Positions 1 to 9,772 of a DNA stretch of 36,081 nucleotides are shown piece after piece. The translations under genes were made by a program, and so were the position numbers. Below the pieces are notes generated by a model that saw only the letters and a list, made by a program, of their open reading frames with translations, did no database searches and had not been told where the DNA came from. The stretch spans positions 1 through 36,081 of the forward strand of contig NZ_QFFU01000038.1 of assembly GCF_003131185.1 (NCBI RefSeq), written 5' to 3'. Position 1 is the stretch's first letter; each line of letters opens with the position of its first letter. The DNA comes from Pseudomonas ovata (GTDB lineage Bacteria; Pseudomonadota; Gammaproteobacteria; Pseudomonadales; Pseudomonadaceae).

Positions 1-69
1 CAGTGAAACGATGCATCGCCGATGGTAGTGTGGAGCTTCTCCATGTGAGAGTAGGTCATCGTCAAGATT
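1..69 (+). rRNA. rrf: 5S ribosomal RNA, 3' part
   Basis: The window opens inside a 5S rRNA. The bases match the second half of the pseudomonad 5S sequence as I remember it, including the GTAGTGTGGAGCTTCTCC and GTGAGAGTAGGTCATCGTCA segments that form helix IV and the 3' strand of helix I. The 5' half lies outside the window, so this is the end of an rRNA operon read left to right. An intrinsic terminator follows at once. The exact 3' end is uncertain by a few bases. Confidence 0.93.
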
Positions 70-78
70 CAAACCCAG

Positions 79-110
79 AACCCCTGATCGCCTTGCGATC
101 GGGGGTTTTG
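79..110 (+). terminator. Intrinsic terminator of the rRNA operon
   Basis: A 12-bp stem (79-90 with 96-107, one G-T wobble) closes a 5-base loop and runs into TTTTGCTTTG. Its position just behind the 5S rRNA makes it the rRNA operon terminator. About 110 bases without a gene follow before recC. Confidence 0.9.
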
Positions 111-221
111 CTTTGCGCGAAATAAAATTAATGACCTGCAAAACTCTCTAACTGGACGCTCATCCTCGTACCCCTTAAGGTGCGCCCTTGAGTATCACTC
201 TGACGAGTCAAGGAAGCAGGC

Positions 222-3200
222 ATGCCCCACACGACCACGCTCACCGCCGGTTTCATGGTGGTTCATGGCAACCGACTGGATGAACTGCGCAGCCTGGTCG
301 TGTCATGGATGCGACGTTATCCCCTGGCACCGCTTGAGAACGAAATCGCGCTGGTGCAGAGCAACGGTATCGCCCAATGGTTAAAGCTGGCCCTGGCAGA
401 GGATGCCGAGGATGAAGACCAGGGCGGCTGCGGTATCGCAGCCGCTGTAGATGTGCAGCTACCCGGCAGTTTCATGTGGCAGCTCTACCGGGCCGTACTG
501 GGCCGCGAAGAAATCCCGCTGACCTCGCTGCTGGACAAGGCCCCGCTGACCTGGCGTCTCATGCGTCTGCTTCCTGAATTGATTGACCGCCCGCATTTCG
601 AGCCACTGCAGCGCTTCCTGACGGTCGATGCCGACCTGCGCAAGCGTTATCAATTGTCCGAGCGGCTCGCCGACCTGTTTGACCAATATCAGGTGTACCG
701 CGCCGACTGGCTGGAAGACTGGGCCGCCGGCCGCCATCAACTGCGCTCTGGGCGCGGCGAGGCAAGGCCCTTGAGCCCTGCCAACATCTGGCAGGCCGAA
801 TTGTGGCGCGCCCTGCTGCACGATGTCGGTACCGAAGGCATGGCTCAAAGCCGTGCCGGTGTGCACCAGCGTTTCATGGCGCGCATCCAGAGCCTGGATC
901 AGGCCCCTGCCGGCCTGCCGGCGCGGGTCATCGTCTTTGGCATTTCGTCGCTGCCGGCACAGGCACTCGAAGCGCTGGCCGGACTGGCGCGCTTCAGCCA
1001 GGTCTTGCTGTGCGTGCACAACCCTTGTCGCCACCATTGGGCCGATATCGTGGCGGACAAGGACTTGTTACGTCACCAGGACAAGCGCCAAGCGCGCAAG
1101 AGCAGCATGCCACTGGTGCTGGATCCGCAATCGCTGCATCAGCACGCGCATCCACTGCTCGCGGCCTGGGGCAAGCAGGGCCGTGACTACATCAACCTGT
1201 TGGACAGCCACGACAACCCCCACAATTACCGTTTCTGCTTCAAGGACGAGCGGATCGACCTGTTCAGCGACGGCGATCCCAAACACCTGCTGGGCCAGGT
1301 CCAGGACGATATTCTTGAACTGCGTCCGCTCGATGAAAGCCGCGCCTTATGGCCGGACGTCGACCCGCTGCAGGACCGTTCGATCCGTTTCCACGTCGCC
1401 CACAGTGCCCAGCGTGAAGTCGAGGTCCTGCATGACCAGTTGCTGGCCCGCTTCAGTCACGATCCCGAGCTGCGTCCGCGCGACATCATCGTCATGGTGC
1501 CGGACATCGACAGCTATGCACCGCATATCCGGGCCGTATTCGGCCAGATCGAGCGCGACGACAAACGCTTCATCCCGTTTACCCTGGCCGACCAGGGGCA
1601 ACGCGGCCGCGACCCGCTGCTGATCGCCGTCGAACACCTGCTCAAACTGCCCGACAGCCGTTTTCCGGTCAGTGAAATCCTCGACCTGCTTGATGTGCCT
1701 GCCTTGCGTGCCCGCTTTGGCATCCAGGAGCGCGACCTGCCGACCCTGCATCGCTGGATCGAGGGCGCCGGTATTCGGTGGGGACTGGATGCCCGCCAAC
1801 GTGTCAACCTGGGCCTGCCCGGCGCACTGGAGCAGAACAGCTGGCAGTTTGGCTTACGCCGCATGCTGCTGGGCTATGCCGTCGGTGCCGGCGAAGCCTG
1901 CCAGGGCATTGAACCCTACGATGAAATCGGCGGCCTGGATGCGGCCCTGATCGGCCCGCTGGTCGCCTTGATCGATGCACTGGACATCGCCTACACCGAG
2001 TTCTCCAGCGTTGCCACTGCCCAGCATTGGGGCGTGCGCCTGCAAACCTTGCTGCAGGTGTTTTTCCAGGCTGAAAGCGAGCACGACGACTACCTGCTCG
2101 CGCAACTGGAAAGCCTGCGTGAAACCTGGTTGCAGACCTGTGAGTCGGTTGCCCTTCAGGACCCATTGCCGCTGACAGTCGTGCGTGAAGCCTGGCTGGC
2201 CGGACTGGACCAGGGGCGTCTGTCGCAGCGTTTTCTGGCCGGTTCGGTGAATTTCTGCACCTTGATGCCGATGCGCGCCATCCCGTTCAAGGTGGTCTGC
2301 CTGCTGGGCATGAACGATGGCGATTACCCGCGCGCGCAACCGCCACTGGACTTCGACCTGATGGGCAGCGACTACCGTCCCGGTGACCGCTCGCGGCGCG
2401 AGGATGACCGTTACCTGCTGCTCGAAGCATTGCTGTCGGCCCGTGACCAGCTTTATATCAGTTGGGTCGGGCACAGCATTCGCGATAACAGTGAGCGTCC
2501 AGCCTCTGTGCTGGTCGGGCAATTGCGTGATCATCTGGTCAGCGGTTGGCGACTGGCACAAGCAGACCCCGACGATAGCCCGGGTGAGGCGCTGATCAAG
2601 GCGTTGACCCTCCATCATCCGCTGCAGCCCTTCAGTGTTCGTTATTTCCAGCAAGATTCTGGTTACTTCAGCTTTGCCCGCGAATGGCAGGCATTGCACG
2701 GTGAGCAAGATGCCAGTGCGCCTGTGCCCGCCACCCAGCTGGCTGCGCACGAGCCCCTGGAACCCCTGAGCCTGCAGCAGTTACACGATTTTCTGCGCAA
2801 CCCGGTCAAGCACTTCTTCACCCAGCGGCTCAAGGTGTTTTTCGATCAGCGCGAGGCCCCGCTGGCCGATGAAGAACCCTTCGTGCTCGATGCCCTGCAA
2901 CGCTATGGCCTGACCGAAAGCCTGCTGGGCGCCGCGATGCTCAAGCCAGACGCTGTCGAGCAGGCCTTGCATACCCAGGCCCTGCGCCTGCAAGGCAGTG
3001 GCCTGCTGCCCATGGCCGGTTTCGGTACCTCGCTGCAAGCCGAGTTGCTCGAACCGCTGCCAGGTGTGCTGCAGCGCTATCACGCCTTGCTCAGTCGTTG
3101 GCCACAGCGGCTCGACAGCGCGTTGCCGGTCAGTGTCGAGCACCGCCAGGTGCAGCTTGATGGCTGGCTCGACGGCTTGCACCGTAATGCACGGGACGAA

Positions 3201-3686
3201 CTGCTGGCCGTCACGGTCATCCCCAATGGCATTGGCTCGAAGAAAACCCGCAAGTGGCACCGGCTGATCCGGCCCTGGGTCAATCATCTGGTGGCCTGTG
3301 CCTGTGACCTGCACCTGACCACCGCGCTGGTGGCCACCGACGAAACCTTGTTGCTGCCGCCGCTGGACAAACAAACGGCTGGCGAAGCCTTGAACGACCT
3401 GCTCAGTGGCTGGCTCAATGGCATGCAGCAGCCTCTGCCGATTGCGCCAAAAACCGCCTTTGCCTGGCTCGGACAGCCGGCCGACAAGGCCGAGGCCGCC
3501 GCGCGCAAGGCTTACGAAGGCGACGGCCAGAACAGCAATGGCGAGCGTGCAGAAAGCACCGCCTTGCTGCGGCAGTACCCGGACTTCGACGCGCTGCTCG
3601 ACAGCGAAGAATTCGCCGGTTGGTGCGAATCGCTCTACAAACCCTTGTATGACGCCCCCTGGCAGGGCGAGGAGGCGGCCGAATGA
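222..3686 (+). CDS. recC: RecBCD exonuclease V subunit gamma, RecC
   Basis: RecC is the non-catalytic scaffold of the RecBCD helicase-nuclease, which resects double-strand breaks, recognises Chi and loads RecA. The product is 1154 aa, close to the family length. It starts near residue 13 with the characteristic 'VVHGNRLDELRSLV' and carries the conserved RecC segment 'VCLLGMNDGDYPR' around residues 693-705. No intact Walker A motif is seen, as expected for RecC's degenerate helicase domains. The ATG at 222 has an AAGGAAG ribosome site 6-12 bases upstream. Its stop overlaps the recB start (ATGA), so the three genes form one translationally coupled operon. The order recC-recB-recD without ptrA is the pseudomonad arrangement. 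Confidence 0.96.
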   Translation: MPHTTTLTAGFMVVHGNRLDELRSLVVSWMRRYPLAPLENEIALVQSNGIAQWLKLALAEDAEDEDQGGCGIAAAVDVQLPGSFMWQLYRAVLGREEIPLTSLLDKAPLTWRLMRLLPELIDRPHFEPLQRFLTVDADLRKRYQLSERLADLFDQYQVYRADWLEDWAAGRHQLRSGRGEARPLSPANIWQAELWRALLHDVGTEGMAQSRAGVHQRFMARIQSLDQAPAGLPARVIVFGISSLPAQALEALAGLARFSQVLLCVHNPCRHHWADIVADKDLLRHQDKRQARKSSMPLVLDPQSLHQHAHPLLAAWGKQGRDYINLLDSHDNPHNYRFCFKDERIDLFSDGDPKHLLGQVQDDILELRPLDESRALWPDVDPLQDRSIRFHVAHSAQREVEVLHDQLLARFSHDPELRPRDIIVMVPDIDSYAPHIRAVFGQIERDDKRFIPFTLADQGQRGRDPLLIAVEHLLKLPDSRFPVSEILDLLDVPALRARFGIQERDLPTLHRWIEGAGIRWGLDARQRVNLGLPGALEQNSWQFGLRRMLLGYAVGAGEACQGIEPYDEIGGLDAALIGPLVALIDALDIAYTEFSSVATAQHWGVRLQTLLQVFFQAESEHDDYLLAQLESLRETWLQTCESVALQDPLPLTVVREAWLAGLDQGRLSQRFLAGSVNFCTLMPMRAIPFKVVCLLGMNDGDYPRAQPPLDFDLMGSDYRPGDRSRREDDRYLLLEALLSARDQLYISWVGHSIRDNSERPASVLVGQLRDHLVSGWRLAQADPDDSPGEALIKALTLHHPLQPFSVRYFQQDSGYFSFAREWQALHGEQDASAPVPATQLAAHEPLEPLSLQQLHDFLRNPVKHFFTQRLKVFFDQREAPLADEEPFVLDALQRYGLTESLLGAAMLKPDAVEQALHTQALRLQGSGLLPMAGFGTSLQAELLEPLPGVLQRYHALLSRWPQRLDSALPVSVEHRQVQLDGWLDGLHRNARDELLAVTVIPNGIGSKKTRKWHRLIRPWVNHLVACACDLHLTTALVATDETLLLPPLDKQTAGEALNDLLSGWLNGMQQPLPIAPKTAFAWLGQPADKAEAAARKAYEGDGQNSNGERAESTALLRQYPDFDALLDSEEFAGWCESLYKPLYDAPWQGEEAAE

Positions 3687-6600
3687 ATCCTGTTACCTCA
3701 AGCGCCCGGCCTCTGGCCCTGCGTTTTCCGCTGCGCGGCAGCCAATTGATCGAAGCCAGCGCCGGCACCGGCAAGACCTTCACCATCTCGGCCCTGTATG
3801 TGCGCCTGGTCCTGGGTCATGGTGACGAGCTGTCGCGATTCGGCCGCGAACTGCTGCCACCGCAGATTCTGGTTGTGACCTTTACCGATGCGGCCACCAA
3901 AGAGCTGCGTGATCGCATCCGTACTCGCCTGGCAGAAGCCGCGCGTTTCTTTCGCGACGAAATTCCGGCCCCCGATGCACTTGTCAGCGAGCTGCGTGAC
4001 GAGTTCGCCCCTGAGCAATGGCCCTCCTGTGCCAGCCGGCTGGACATTGCCGCGCAATGGATGGACGAAGCGGCCGTCTCGACCATCCACAGCTGGTGCC
4101 AGCGCATGCTGCGCGAACACGCTTTCGACAGCGGCAGCCTCTTCACCCAGAGCCTGGAAACCGATCACAGCGAATTGCTCGGTGAAGTGCTGCGCGATTA
4201 CTGGCGGCGTTTCTGCTACCCCATGGACGGCGCTGCACTGGCTTGGGTACGCGAAAACTGGGGTGGCCCGGCGGCCTTGCTGACGCGTGTGCGCGGTTTG
4301 TTCGGACGTGAGTTCGAAGCCTCTGCGCAGGAGCCGGCACACCTGATCCTGAGCGTGCTCGAACAACGTCGCGCGGCGCTGGTCGAGCTCAAGGCACCTT
4401 GGGCCGCCTGGGGCAGCGAGCTCTACACCTTGTTCCAGGGTGCCGTGGCCGCCAAGCACGTCAACGGCCGGCAGATCCAGGAGCGCTTCTTCAAGCCCTG
4501 GTTCGACAAGCTCACCGCCTGGGCACTGGATGAAAAACAGGAATACCTCGACCTGGGCACCGGCTTTACGCGCCTGACCCCGGAGGGTATCGCCGAGTCC
4601 TGGAAGGTCGAACCGCCGCAACACCCTGCTTTTGTGGCGATGCAGGCCTTGCAGAGCGCACTGGAGCGCCTGCCGACCCCCGATGCCGAATTGTTGCAGC
4701 ACGCCGCCGCCTGGGTGAGCGCCCGCTTCGAAGCCGAGAAACACCGCCGCGCAGAAATGGGCTTCGACGACATGCTGCTCAGGCTCGACACCGCCTTGCT
4801 GGCGGCTGGCGGCGAGCGATTGGCGAGCCTGATTCGCGAGCAGTTCCCGGTGGCACTGATCGACGAATTCCAGGACACCGACCCGGTGCAATACCGGATC
4901 TTCGACAGCATCTACCGCCTGGAAGATAACGATGAGCAGACCGGCCTGTTCCTGATCGGCGACCCCAAGCAGGCGATCTATGCGTTCCGTGGCGCCGACA
5001 TCTACACCTACCTGCGCGCGCGCAAGGCCACCGCCGGCCGCTGGCATACCCTGGACACCAACTACCGCTCCAGCGTGACCATGGTCGAGGCGGCCAACCA
5101 TGTGTTCCTTAGTGCCGAACAGCGCGAGGCCGGTAAAGGTGCCTTCCTGTTCCGTGACGGCAAGGATAATCCGGTGCCGTTTCAGCCAGCCCGGGCGCAG
5201 GGGCGCAAGGAGCGCCTTGAACTCGACGGCCAACCGCTGTCGGCCCTGACTGTGTGGCAACTGTCGAATGAGCAACCGGTGTCCGGTACGGTCTATCGCC
5301 AGCAACTGGCCGCCAGTTGCGCCAGCGAAATCGTGCGCCTGCTCAATGCCGGCACCCAGGGCCGCGCTGGCTTTGCCCGTGACGGGCAAGCCTTGCGCAG
5401 GCTGCTGCCGGCCGATATCGCGATTCTGGTGCGCGACGGCAAGGAGGCCCAGGCGGTGCGCAGCGAACTGGCCCGGCGTCATGTGCGCAGTGTGTACCTG
5501 TCGGACAAGGACTCGGTCTTTGCCGCCCAGGAAGCCCACGATGTGCTGGCCTGGCTCAAGGCATGCGCCGAGCCGGATGTCGAGCGTACCTTGCGCGCCG
5601 CGCTGGCCAGCATCACTCTGGCCTTGCCGCTGGCCGAGCTTGAGCACCTGAACCAGGACGAACTGGCCTGGGAAGAGCAGGTCATGAAGTTTCGTGGCTA
5701 CCGCGGCCTGTGGCGCACGCAAGGCGTGCTGCCGATGCTGCGACGTCTGCTGCACGACTTCAAGCTGCCGCAAACCCTGATGGCCCGCAGTGATGGCGAA
5801 CGGGTGCTGACCAACCTGCTGCACCTGTCCGAACTGCTGCAACAGGCCGCTGCCGAGCTCGATGGCGAACAGGCCTTGATCCGCCATCTGGGCGAGCACC
5901 TGGCGCTGTCCGGCCAGGCCGGCGAAGAGCAGATCCTGCGTCTGGAAAGCGATGAGCAACTGGTCAAGGTGGTGACGATTCACAAGTCCAAGGGCCTGCA
6001 GTATCCGCTGGTATTCCTGCCATTCATCTGCTCCAGCAAACCGGTGGACGGCACGCGCCTGCCGCTGCACTTTCACGATGAAAACGGTCAGGCCCGCATC
6101 AGCCTGCAACCGACCGACGCGCTGATCAAGCGCGCCGACGACGAGCGCCTGGCCGAAGACCTGCGCCTGCTCTATGTCGCCATGACCCGCTCCGAGCACG
6201 CCTGCTGGCTGGGCGTGGCCGACCTCAAGCGCGGCAATGCCAACAGCTCGCAGCTGCACCTGTCGGCGCTGGGCTACCTGCTGGGCGCAGGCCTGCCACT
6301 GAGTGACAGCGCGCAGTTGGGCGAGTGGCTGAAGGCACTCGTCAAGGGCTGCCCGGCCATCGCCCTGCAAGCGGTGCCGGAGCCTGACGACACGCTTTTC
6401 AGCCCGCCGCTCAAACCGACCCGCCAGCTCAAGACATTGCTGCCCCGGCGCAAGGCGGCCGATCACTGGTGGATCGCGTCCTACAGCGCGCTGCGCATTG
6501 GCGATGGCATTACCGCCAGCGGCGACAGCGCCCCCGACACGCCGCTGGCCCAGAAACTGTTCGACGACGAGCGTCCAGAGACGCAGGCGGCGCGCGACCC

Positions 6601-7384
6601 CTTGCCGGGCACCAGCGACCTGCACCGTTTCCCGCGTGGACCGAACCCCGGCACCTTCCTGCACGGTTTGCTCGAATGGGCGGGCAAAGAAGGGTTTGCC
6701 CTGGCGGCCAGCGACCCGGAAGGTGTGCTCGACACTGTTGCCCGACGTTGCAACCTGCGCGGCTGGCAGGCCTGGATCAAGCCGTTGACCGACTGGCTGC
6801 TGCACCTGTTACAGATGCCTTTGCTGACGACACAGGGCGCTCGCCCCCTGGCGCTGGCGGCACTGGACCAGCCCAACCAGTACCGCATCGAGATGGAATT
6901 CTGGTTCGCCAGCCATTATGTCGATGTCGCGCGCCTGGACGAACTGGTGCGCGCCCATACCCACGACAACGCTCCGCGTGCACCACTGCAAACCACCACC
7001 CTCAATGGCATGTTCAAGGGCTTTATCGACCTGACGCTCGAACATGACGGGCGCTATTACGTGGCCGACTACAAGTCCAACTGGCTGGGCGACGACGACA
7101 GCGCGTATACCGACGAGGCCATGCAGGCCTCGATCCTGGAGCATCGCTACGACCTGCAATACACCCTCTACCTGCTGGCCCTGCACCGTCAGCTCAAGGC
7201 GCGATTGCCCGGCTACGACTACGACCAGCACATGGGCGGCGCGCTGTACCTGTTCTTGCGCGGCAGCCGTGCGCCGGGGCAGGGCGTGTATTTCACCCGC
7301 CCACCCCGCGAGCTGATCGAAAGCCTCGACCGGCTCTTTCAAGGCCAGTCGCAGGCGTCGCTTCGCCCAGGAGAATTCGCATGA
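3683..7384 (+). CDS. recB: RecBCD exonuclease V subunit beta, RecB helicase-nuclease
   Basis: RecB is the 3'-5' helicase and the only nuclease of RecBCD. The 1233-aa product has the UvrD-like Walker A 'EASAGTGKT' at residues 24-32, a Walker B/motif II 'IDEFQDTD' near 391-398, motif III 'LIGDPKQAIYAFRG', motif V 'TIHKSKGLQYPLVF' and motif VI 'LLYVAMTRSEH'. The C-terminal nuclease domain contains 'GTFLHGLLEW' and the catalytic 'DYKSN' (D1129, K1131), matching the essential Asp and Lys of the E. coli enzyme. It looks fully functional. The ATG overlaps the recC stop (ATGA), and its own stop overlaps the recD start in the same way, which suggests balanced subunit synthesis by translational coupling. 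Confidence 0.97.
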   Translation: MNPVTSSARPLALRFPLRGSQLIEASAGTGKTFTISALYVRLVLGHGDELSRFGRELLPPQILVVTFTDAATKELRDRIRTRLAEAARFFRDEIPAPDALVSELRDEFAPEQWPSCASRLDIAAQWMDEAAVSTIHSWCQRMLREHAFDSGSLFTQSLETDHSELLGEVLRDYWRRFCYPMDGAALAWVRENWGGPAALLTRVRGLFGREFEASAQEPAHLILSVLEQRRAALVELKAPWAAWGSELYTLFQGAVAAKHVNGRQIQERFFKPWFDKLTAWALDEKQEYLDLGTGFTRLTPEGIAESWKVEPPQHPAFVAMQALQSALERLPTPDAELLQHAAAWVSARFEAEKHRRAEMGFDDMLLRLDTALLAAGGERLASLIREQFPVALIDEFQDTDPVQYRIFDSIYRLEDNDEQTGLFLIGDPKQAIYAFRGADIYTYLRARKATAGRWHTLDTNYRSSVTMVEAANHVFLSAEQREAGKGAFLFRDGKDNPVPFQPARAQGRKERLELDGQPLSALTVWQLSNEQPVSGTVYRQQLAASCASEIVRLLNAGTQGRAGFARDGQALRRLLPADIAILVRDGKEAQAVRSELARRHVRSVYLSDKDSVFAAQEAHDVLAWLKACAEPDVERTLRAALASITLALPLAELEHLNQDELAWEEQVMKFRGYRGLWRTQGVLPMLRRLLHDFKLPQTLMARSDGERVLTNLLHLSELLQQAAAELDGEQALIRHLGEHLALSGQAGEEQILRLESDEQLVKVVTIHKSKGLQYPLVFLPFICSSKPVDGTRLPLHFHDENGQARISLQPTDALIKRADDERLAEDLRLLYVAMTRSEHACWLGVADLKRGNANSSQLHLSALGYLLGAGLPLSDSAQLGEWLKALVKGCPAIALQAVPEPDDTLFSPPLKPTRQLKTLLPRRKAADHWWIASYSALRIGDGITASGDSAPDTPLAQKLFDDERPETQAARDPLPGTSDLHRFPRGPNPGTFLHGLLEWAGKEGFALAASDPEGVLDTVARRCNLRGWQAWIKPLTDWLLHLLQMPLLTTQGARPLALAALDQPNQYRIEMEFWFASHYVDVARLDELVRAHTHDNAPRAPLQTTTLNGMFKGFIDLTLEHDGRYYVADYKSNWLGDDDSAYTDEAMQASILEHRYDLQYTLYLLALHRQLKARLPGYDYDQHMGGALYLFLRGSRAPGQGVYFTRPPRELIESLDRLFQGQSQASLRPGEFA

Positions 7385-9453
7385 GCCGCACCTTCGCCCA
7401 ACTGCTGCCGACACCACTGGAAGCCGACAGCCTGACCCGGCTGATGCCGCTCGCACGTATCGATGACCTGCTGCTGTTGCTGGACCGCTGGACCGAGCGT
7501 GGCTGGTTGCGGGCGCTGGACCGGGCGTTCGTGGCCTTTCTGGCGAGCCTCGATGCCCAGGCTGATCCGCGGGTGCTGCTGGCGGCGGCGCTGACCAGCC
7601 ACCAACTGGGCCATGGTCATGTGTGCCTCGACCTTTACGAGACACTCAAGGCGCCGGACTTTGCCTTGTCGCTGCCGCCCGAGGGTGACCTGCACAGTGG
7701 GCCTATGCTGCTGCCGTCGCAACTGCTGGCCAGCCTGGATGGCGCGGCCTGGTGCCAGGTCCTGGCTGACAGCTCGCTTGTGGCCAGTGCCGATGACCAC
7801 AGCCCACACGCCCTGCAAAAGCCGCTGGTCATGGCCGACCGGCGCCTGTACCTGCGCCGTTACTGGAACTATGAACGGCGCATCGACGCCGTGCTGCGTC
7901 AGCGCCTGTCGGCCGAAGAAACCCCGCCGCCCGATCTGGCGGGGCGGCTGGAGGCGCTGTTCGGCAAGCCCGGCGCGGTCATCGACTGGCAAAAGCTGGC
8001 CTGTGCGCTGGCCACGCGCCGCGGGTTCAGCATCATCACCGGGGGCCCTGGCACCGGCAAGACCACCACCGTGGTGCGTTTGCTGGCGCTGTTGCAGGAG
8101 CCCGCTGTGCACAGCGGCCAGCCCTTGCGCATTCGCCTGGCAGCGCCGACCGGCAAGGCGGCGGCGCGCCTGACCGAGTCGATCAGCCAGCAGGTCCGGC
8201 AATTGACCATCGACGAGACAGTGCGCGAGCGCATCCCCAGCGAGGTCACCACCGTGCACCGCTTGCTGGGCAGCCGGCCTGGCACCCGGCACTTTCGTCA
8301 TAACGCTGGCAACCCCCTGCCGCTGGACGTGCTGGTGGTCGACGAAGCCTCGATGATCGACCTGGAAATGATGGCCAACCTGCTCGACGCCTTGCCACCC
8401 CATGCACGCATGGTGCTGCTCGGTGACAAGGACCAGCTGGCCTCGGTGGAAGCCGGTGCTGTGCTGGGTGATCTGTGCCGCGATGCCGAGGCCGGCTTCT
8501 ACAGTCCGCAGACCCAGGCCTGGCTGGAGTCGGTCAGCGGCGAAAACCTGCACGCCAGCGGCTTGCAGAGCGGCGATGACCTGCAGCACCCGCTGGCACA
8601 GCAAGTGGTCATGCTGCGGCACTCGCGGCGTTTCGGCGAAGGCAGCGGCATCGGTCAGCTGGCGCGACTGGTCAACCAGCAGCAATACGCCCAGGCCCGT
8701 GCCTTGCTGGCCGGCAACACCCATGCCGACCTGTTTGTGCGCGTACTCAAGAATGAACAGGACCTGCACTTCGAACAGATGGTGCTCGACGGTCACGGCA
8801 GCGGGCCGCAGGGTTACCGGCATTACCTGAGCGTGCTGGCGCAACAGCGCCCTGCGCCGCAGGCGGCCTTGAGCGACCCGTGCTGGACCGGCTGGGCCCG
8901 TGCGGTCTTGCAGGCGTTCGATGAGTTTCAATTATTGTGTGCGGTGCGCAAGGGGCCCTGGGGCGTCGAAGGGCTCAACCTGCGCATTACTCACGCGCTG
9001 TTCAATGCCGGTCTCATCGGCAGCGAGCAGCAATGGTACGAAGGCCGGCCGGTATTGATGACCCGCAACGATTACGGCCTTGGCCTGATGAACGGCGACA
9101 TCGGCATTGCCTTGAGGGTGCCGGAGCGTGAAGACCAGGGGCAGCACGTACTGCGCGTGGCGTTCCCTCGCAATGACGGCAGTGGGGAGGTGCGGTTCAT
9201 CCTGCCCAGCCGGCTCAACGATGTCGAAACGGTCTACGCCATGACCGTGCACAAGTCCCAGGGCTCGGAATTTGCCCACACCGCGCTGATCCTGCCCGAG
9301 GCCCTTAACCCGGTGCTGACCAAGGAATTGATCTACACCGGCATCACCCGCGCCAAGCATTGGTTCAGTCTGCTGGAGTCACGCCAGGGCGTGTTCGAAC
9401 AAGCCCTGCAACGCAAGGTCAAGCGCCTGAGCGGGTTGATGTTGGGCCTGTAA
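7381..9453 (+). CDS. recD: RecBCD exonuclease V subunit alpha, RecD helicase
   Basis: RecD is the 5'-3' superfamily-1 helicase of RecBCD and also controls its nuclease activity. The 690-aa product has a RecD-type N-terminal domain, Walker A 'GGPGTGKT' at residues 221-228, Walker B 'VDEAS' at about 320-324, 'LLGDKDQLASVEAG' (motif III) and a C-terminal UvrD_C2-like block with 'TVHKSQGSEF' (motif V) and 'YTGITRAKHW' (motif VI). The start ATG overlaps the recB stop (ATGA) and has a good CAGGAG site inside the end of recB. It is longer than E. coli RecD (about 608 aa); the extra length is spread through the middle, not an added domain I can name. Confidence 0.96.
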   Translation: MSRTFAQLLPTPLEADSLTRLMPLARIDDLLLLLDRWTERGWLRALDRAFVAFLASLDAQADPRVLLAAALTSHQLGHGHVCLDLYETLKAPDFALSLPPEGDLHSGPMLLPSQLLASLDGAAWCQVLADSSLVASADDHSPHALQKPLVMADRRLYLRRYWNYERRIDAVLRQRLSAEETPPPDLAGRLEALFGKPGAVIDWQKLACALATRRGFSIITGGPGTGKTTTVVRLLALLQEPAVHSGQPLRIRLAAPTGKAAARLTESISQQVRQLTIDETVRERIPSEVTTVHRLLGSRPGTRHFRHNAGNPLPLDVLVVDEASMIDLEMMANLLDALPPHARMVLLGDKDQLASVEAGAVLGDLCRDAEAGFYSPQTQAWLESVSGENLHASGLQSGDDLQHPLAQQVVMLRHSRRFGEGSGIGQLARLVNQQQYAQARALLAGNTHADLFVRVLKNEQDLHFEQMVLDGHGSGPQGYRHYLSVLAQQRPAPQAALSDPCWTGWARAVLQAFDEFQLLCAVRKGPWGVEGLNLRITHALFNAGLIGSEQQWYEGRPVLMTRNDYGLGLMNGDIGIALRVPEREDQGQHVLRVAFPRNDGSGEVRFILPSRLNDVETVYAMTVHKSQGSEFAHTALILPEALNPVLTKELIYTGITRAKHWFSLLESRQGVFEQALQRKVKRLSGLMLGL

Positions 9454-9772
9454 CGATCGATGTGGCCATGCCAAAACCCATGGTTGCGCCTTTATGGCGC
9501 AGCCATGGCGCCTGACTTCGCTACCTGATTCCACCCCCCGCTGCCTTTGACGCGCTAAATGCAGCCGTCTAAACCGACACTTTCCAGCACGGCACTATTA
9601 CAGAACAAAGGACGCAAAATGCTGCGAGGTTGATTTGCCTTTAGCGCAATGATTGCTTCTGAAATGCATAATTGTGGGAAAGCGGGGGCGTGCCTACCAT
9701 CGGTCCATGGTCGCACCCCCCGCCACGCAAGGCCGGCAGTCGACTTTCCCCTGGCTGCCGGAGATTCTTACA
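9454..9772. other. Intergenic region between recD and the MFS operon
   Basis: These 319 bases contain no convincing gene. The left end holds the hairpin at 9478-9508. The right end must carry the promoter of the MFS-porin operon; CATAAT at 9667-9672 could be a -10 box but no good -35 is spaced to it. The frame open from 9653 upstream of the MFS start reads as non-conserved leader. Confidence 0.5.
9478..9508 (+). terminator. Hairpin behind recD, probable operon terminator
   Basis: A 13-bp inverted repeat (CCATGGTTGCGCC against GGCGCAGCCATGG, one G-T wobble) encloses the loop TTTAT, 25 bases after the recD stop. No T-run follows, so it may be a weak or factor-assisted terminator, or an RNA-stabilising hairpin. 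Confidence 0.55.

Noticed and set aside
3698..6805. A 1035-codon open frame antisense to recB
   Set aside because: It is a GC-bias shadow: composition is Gln/Gly/Ala-rich without domains, while the plus strand has all RecB motifs.
7339..8931. A 530-codon open frame antisense to recD
   Set aside because: Mirror of high third-position GC in recD; no domain or ribosome site.
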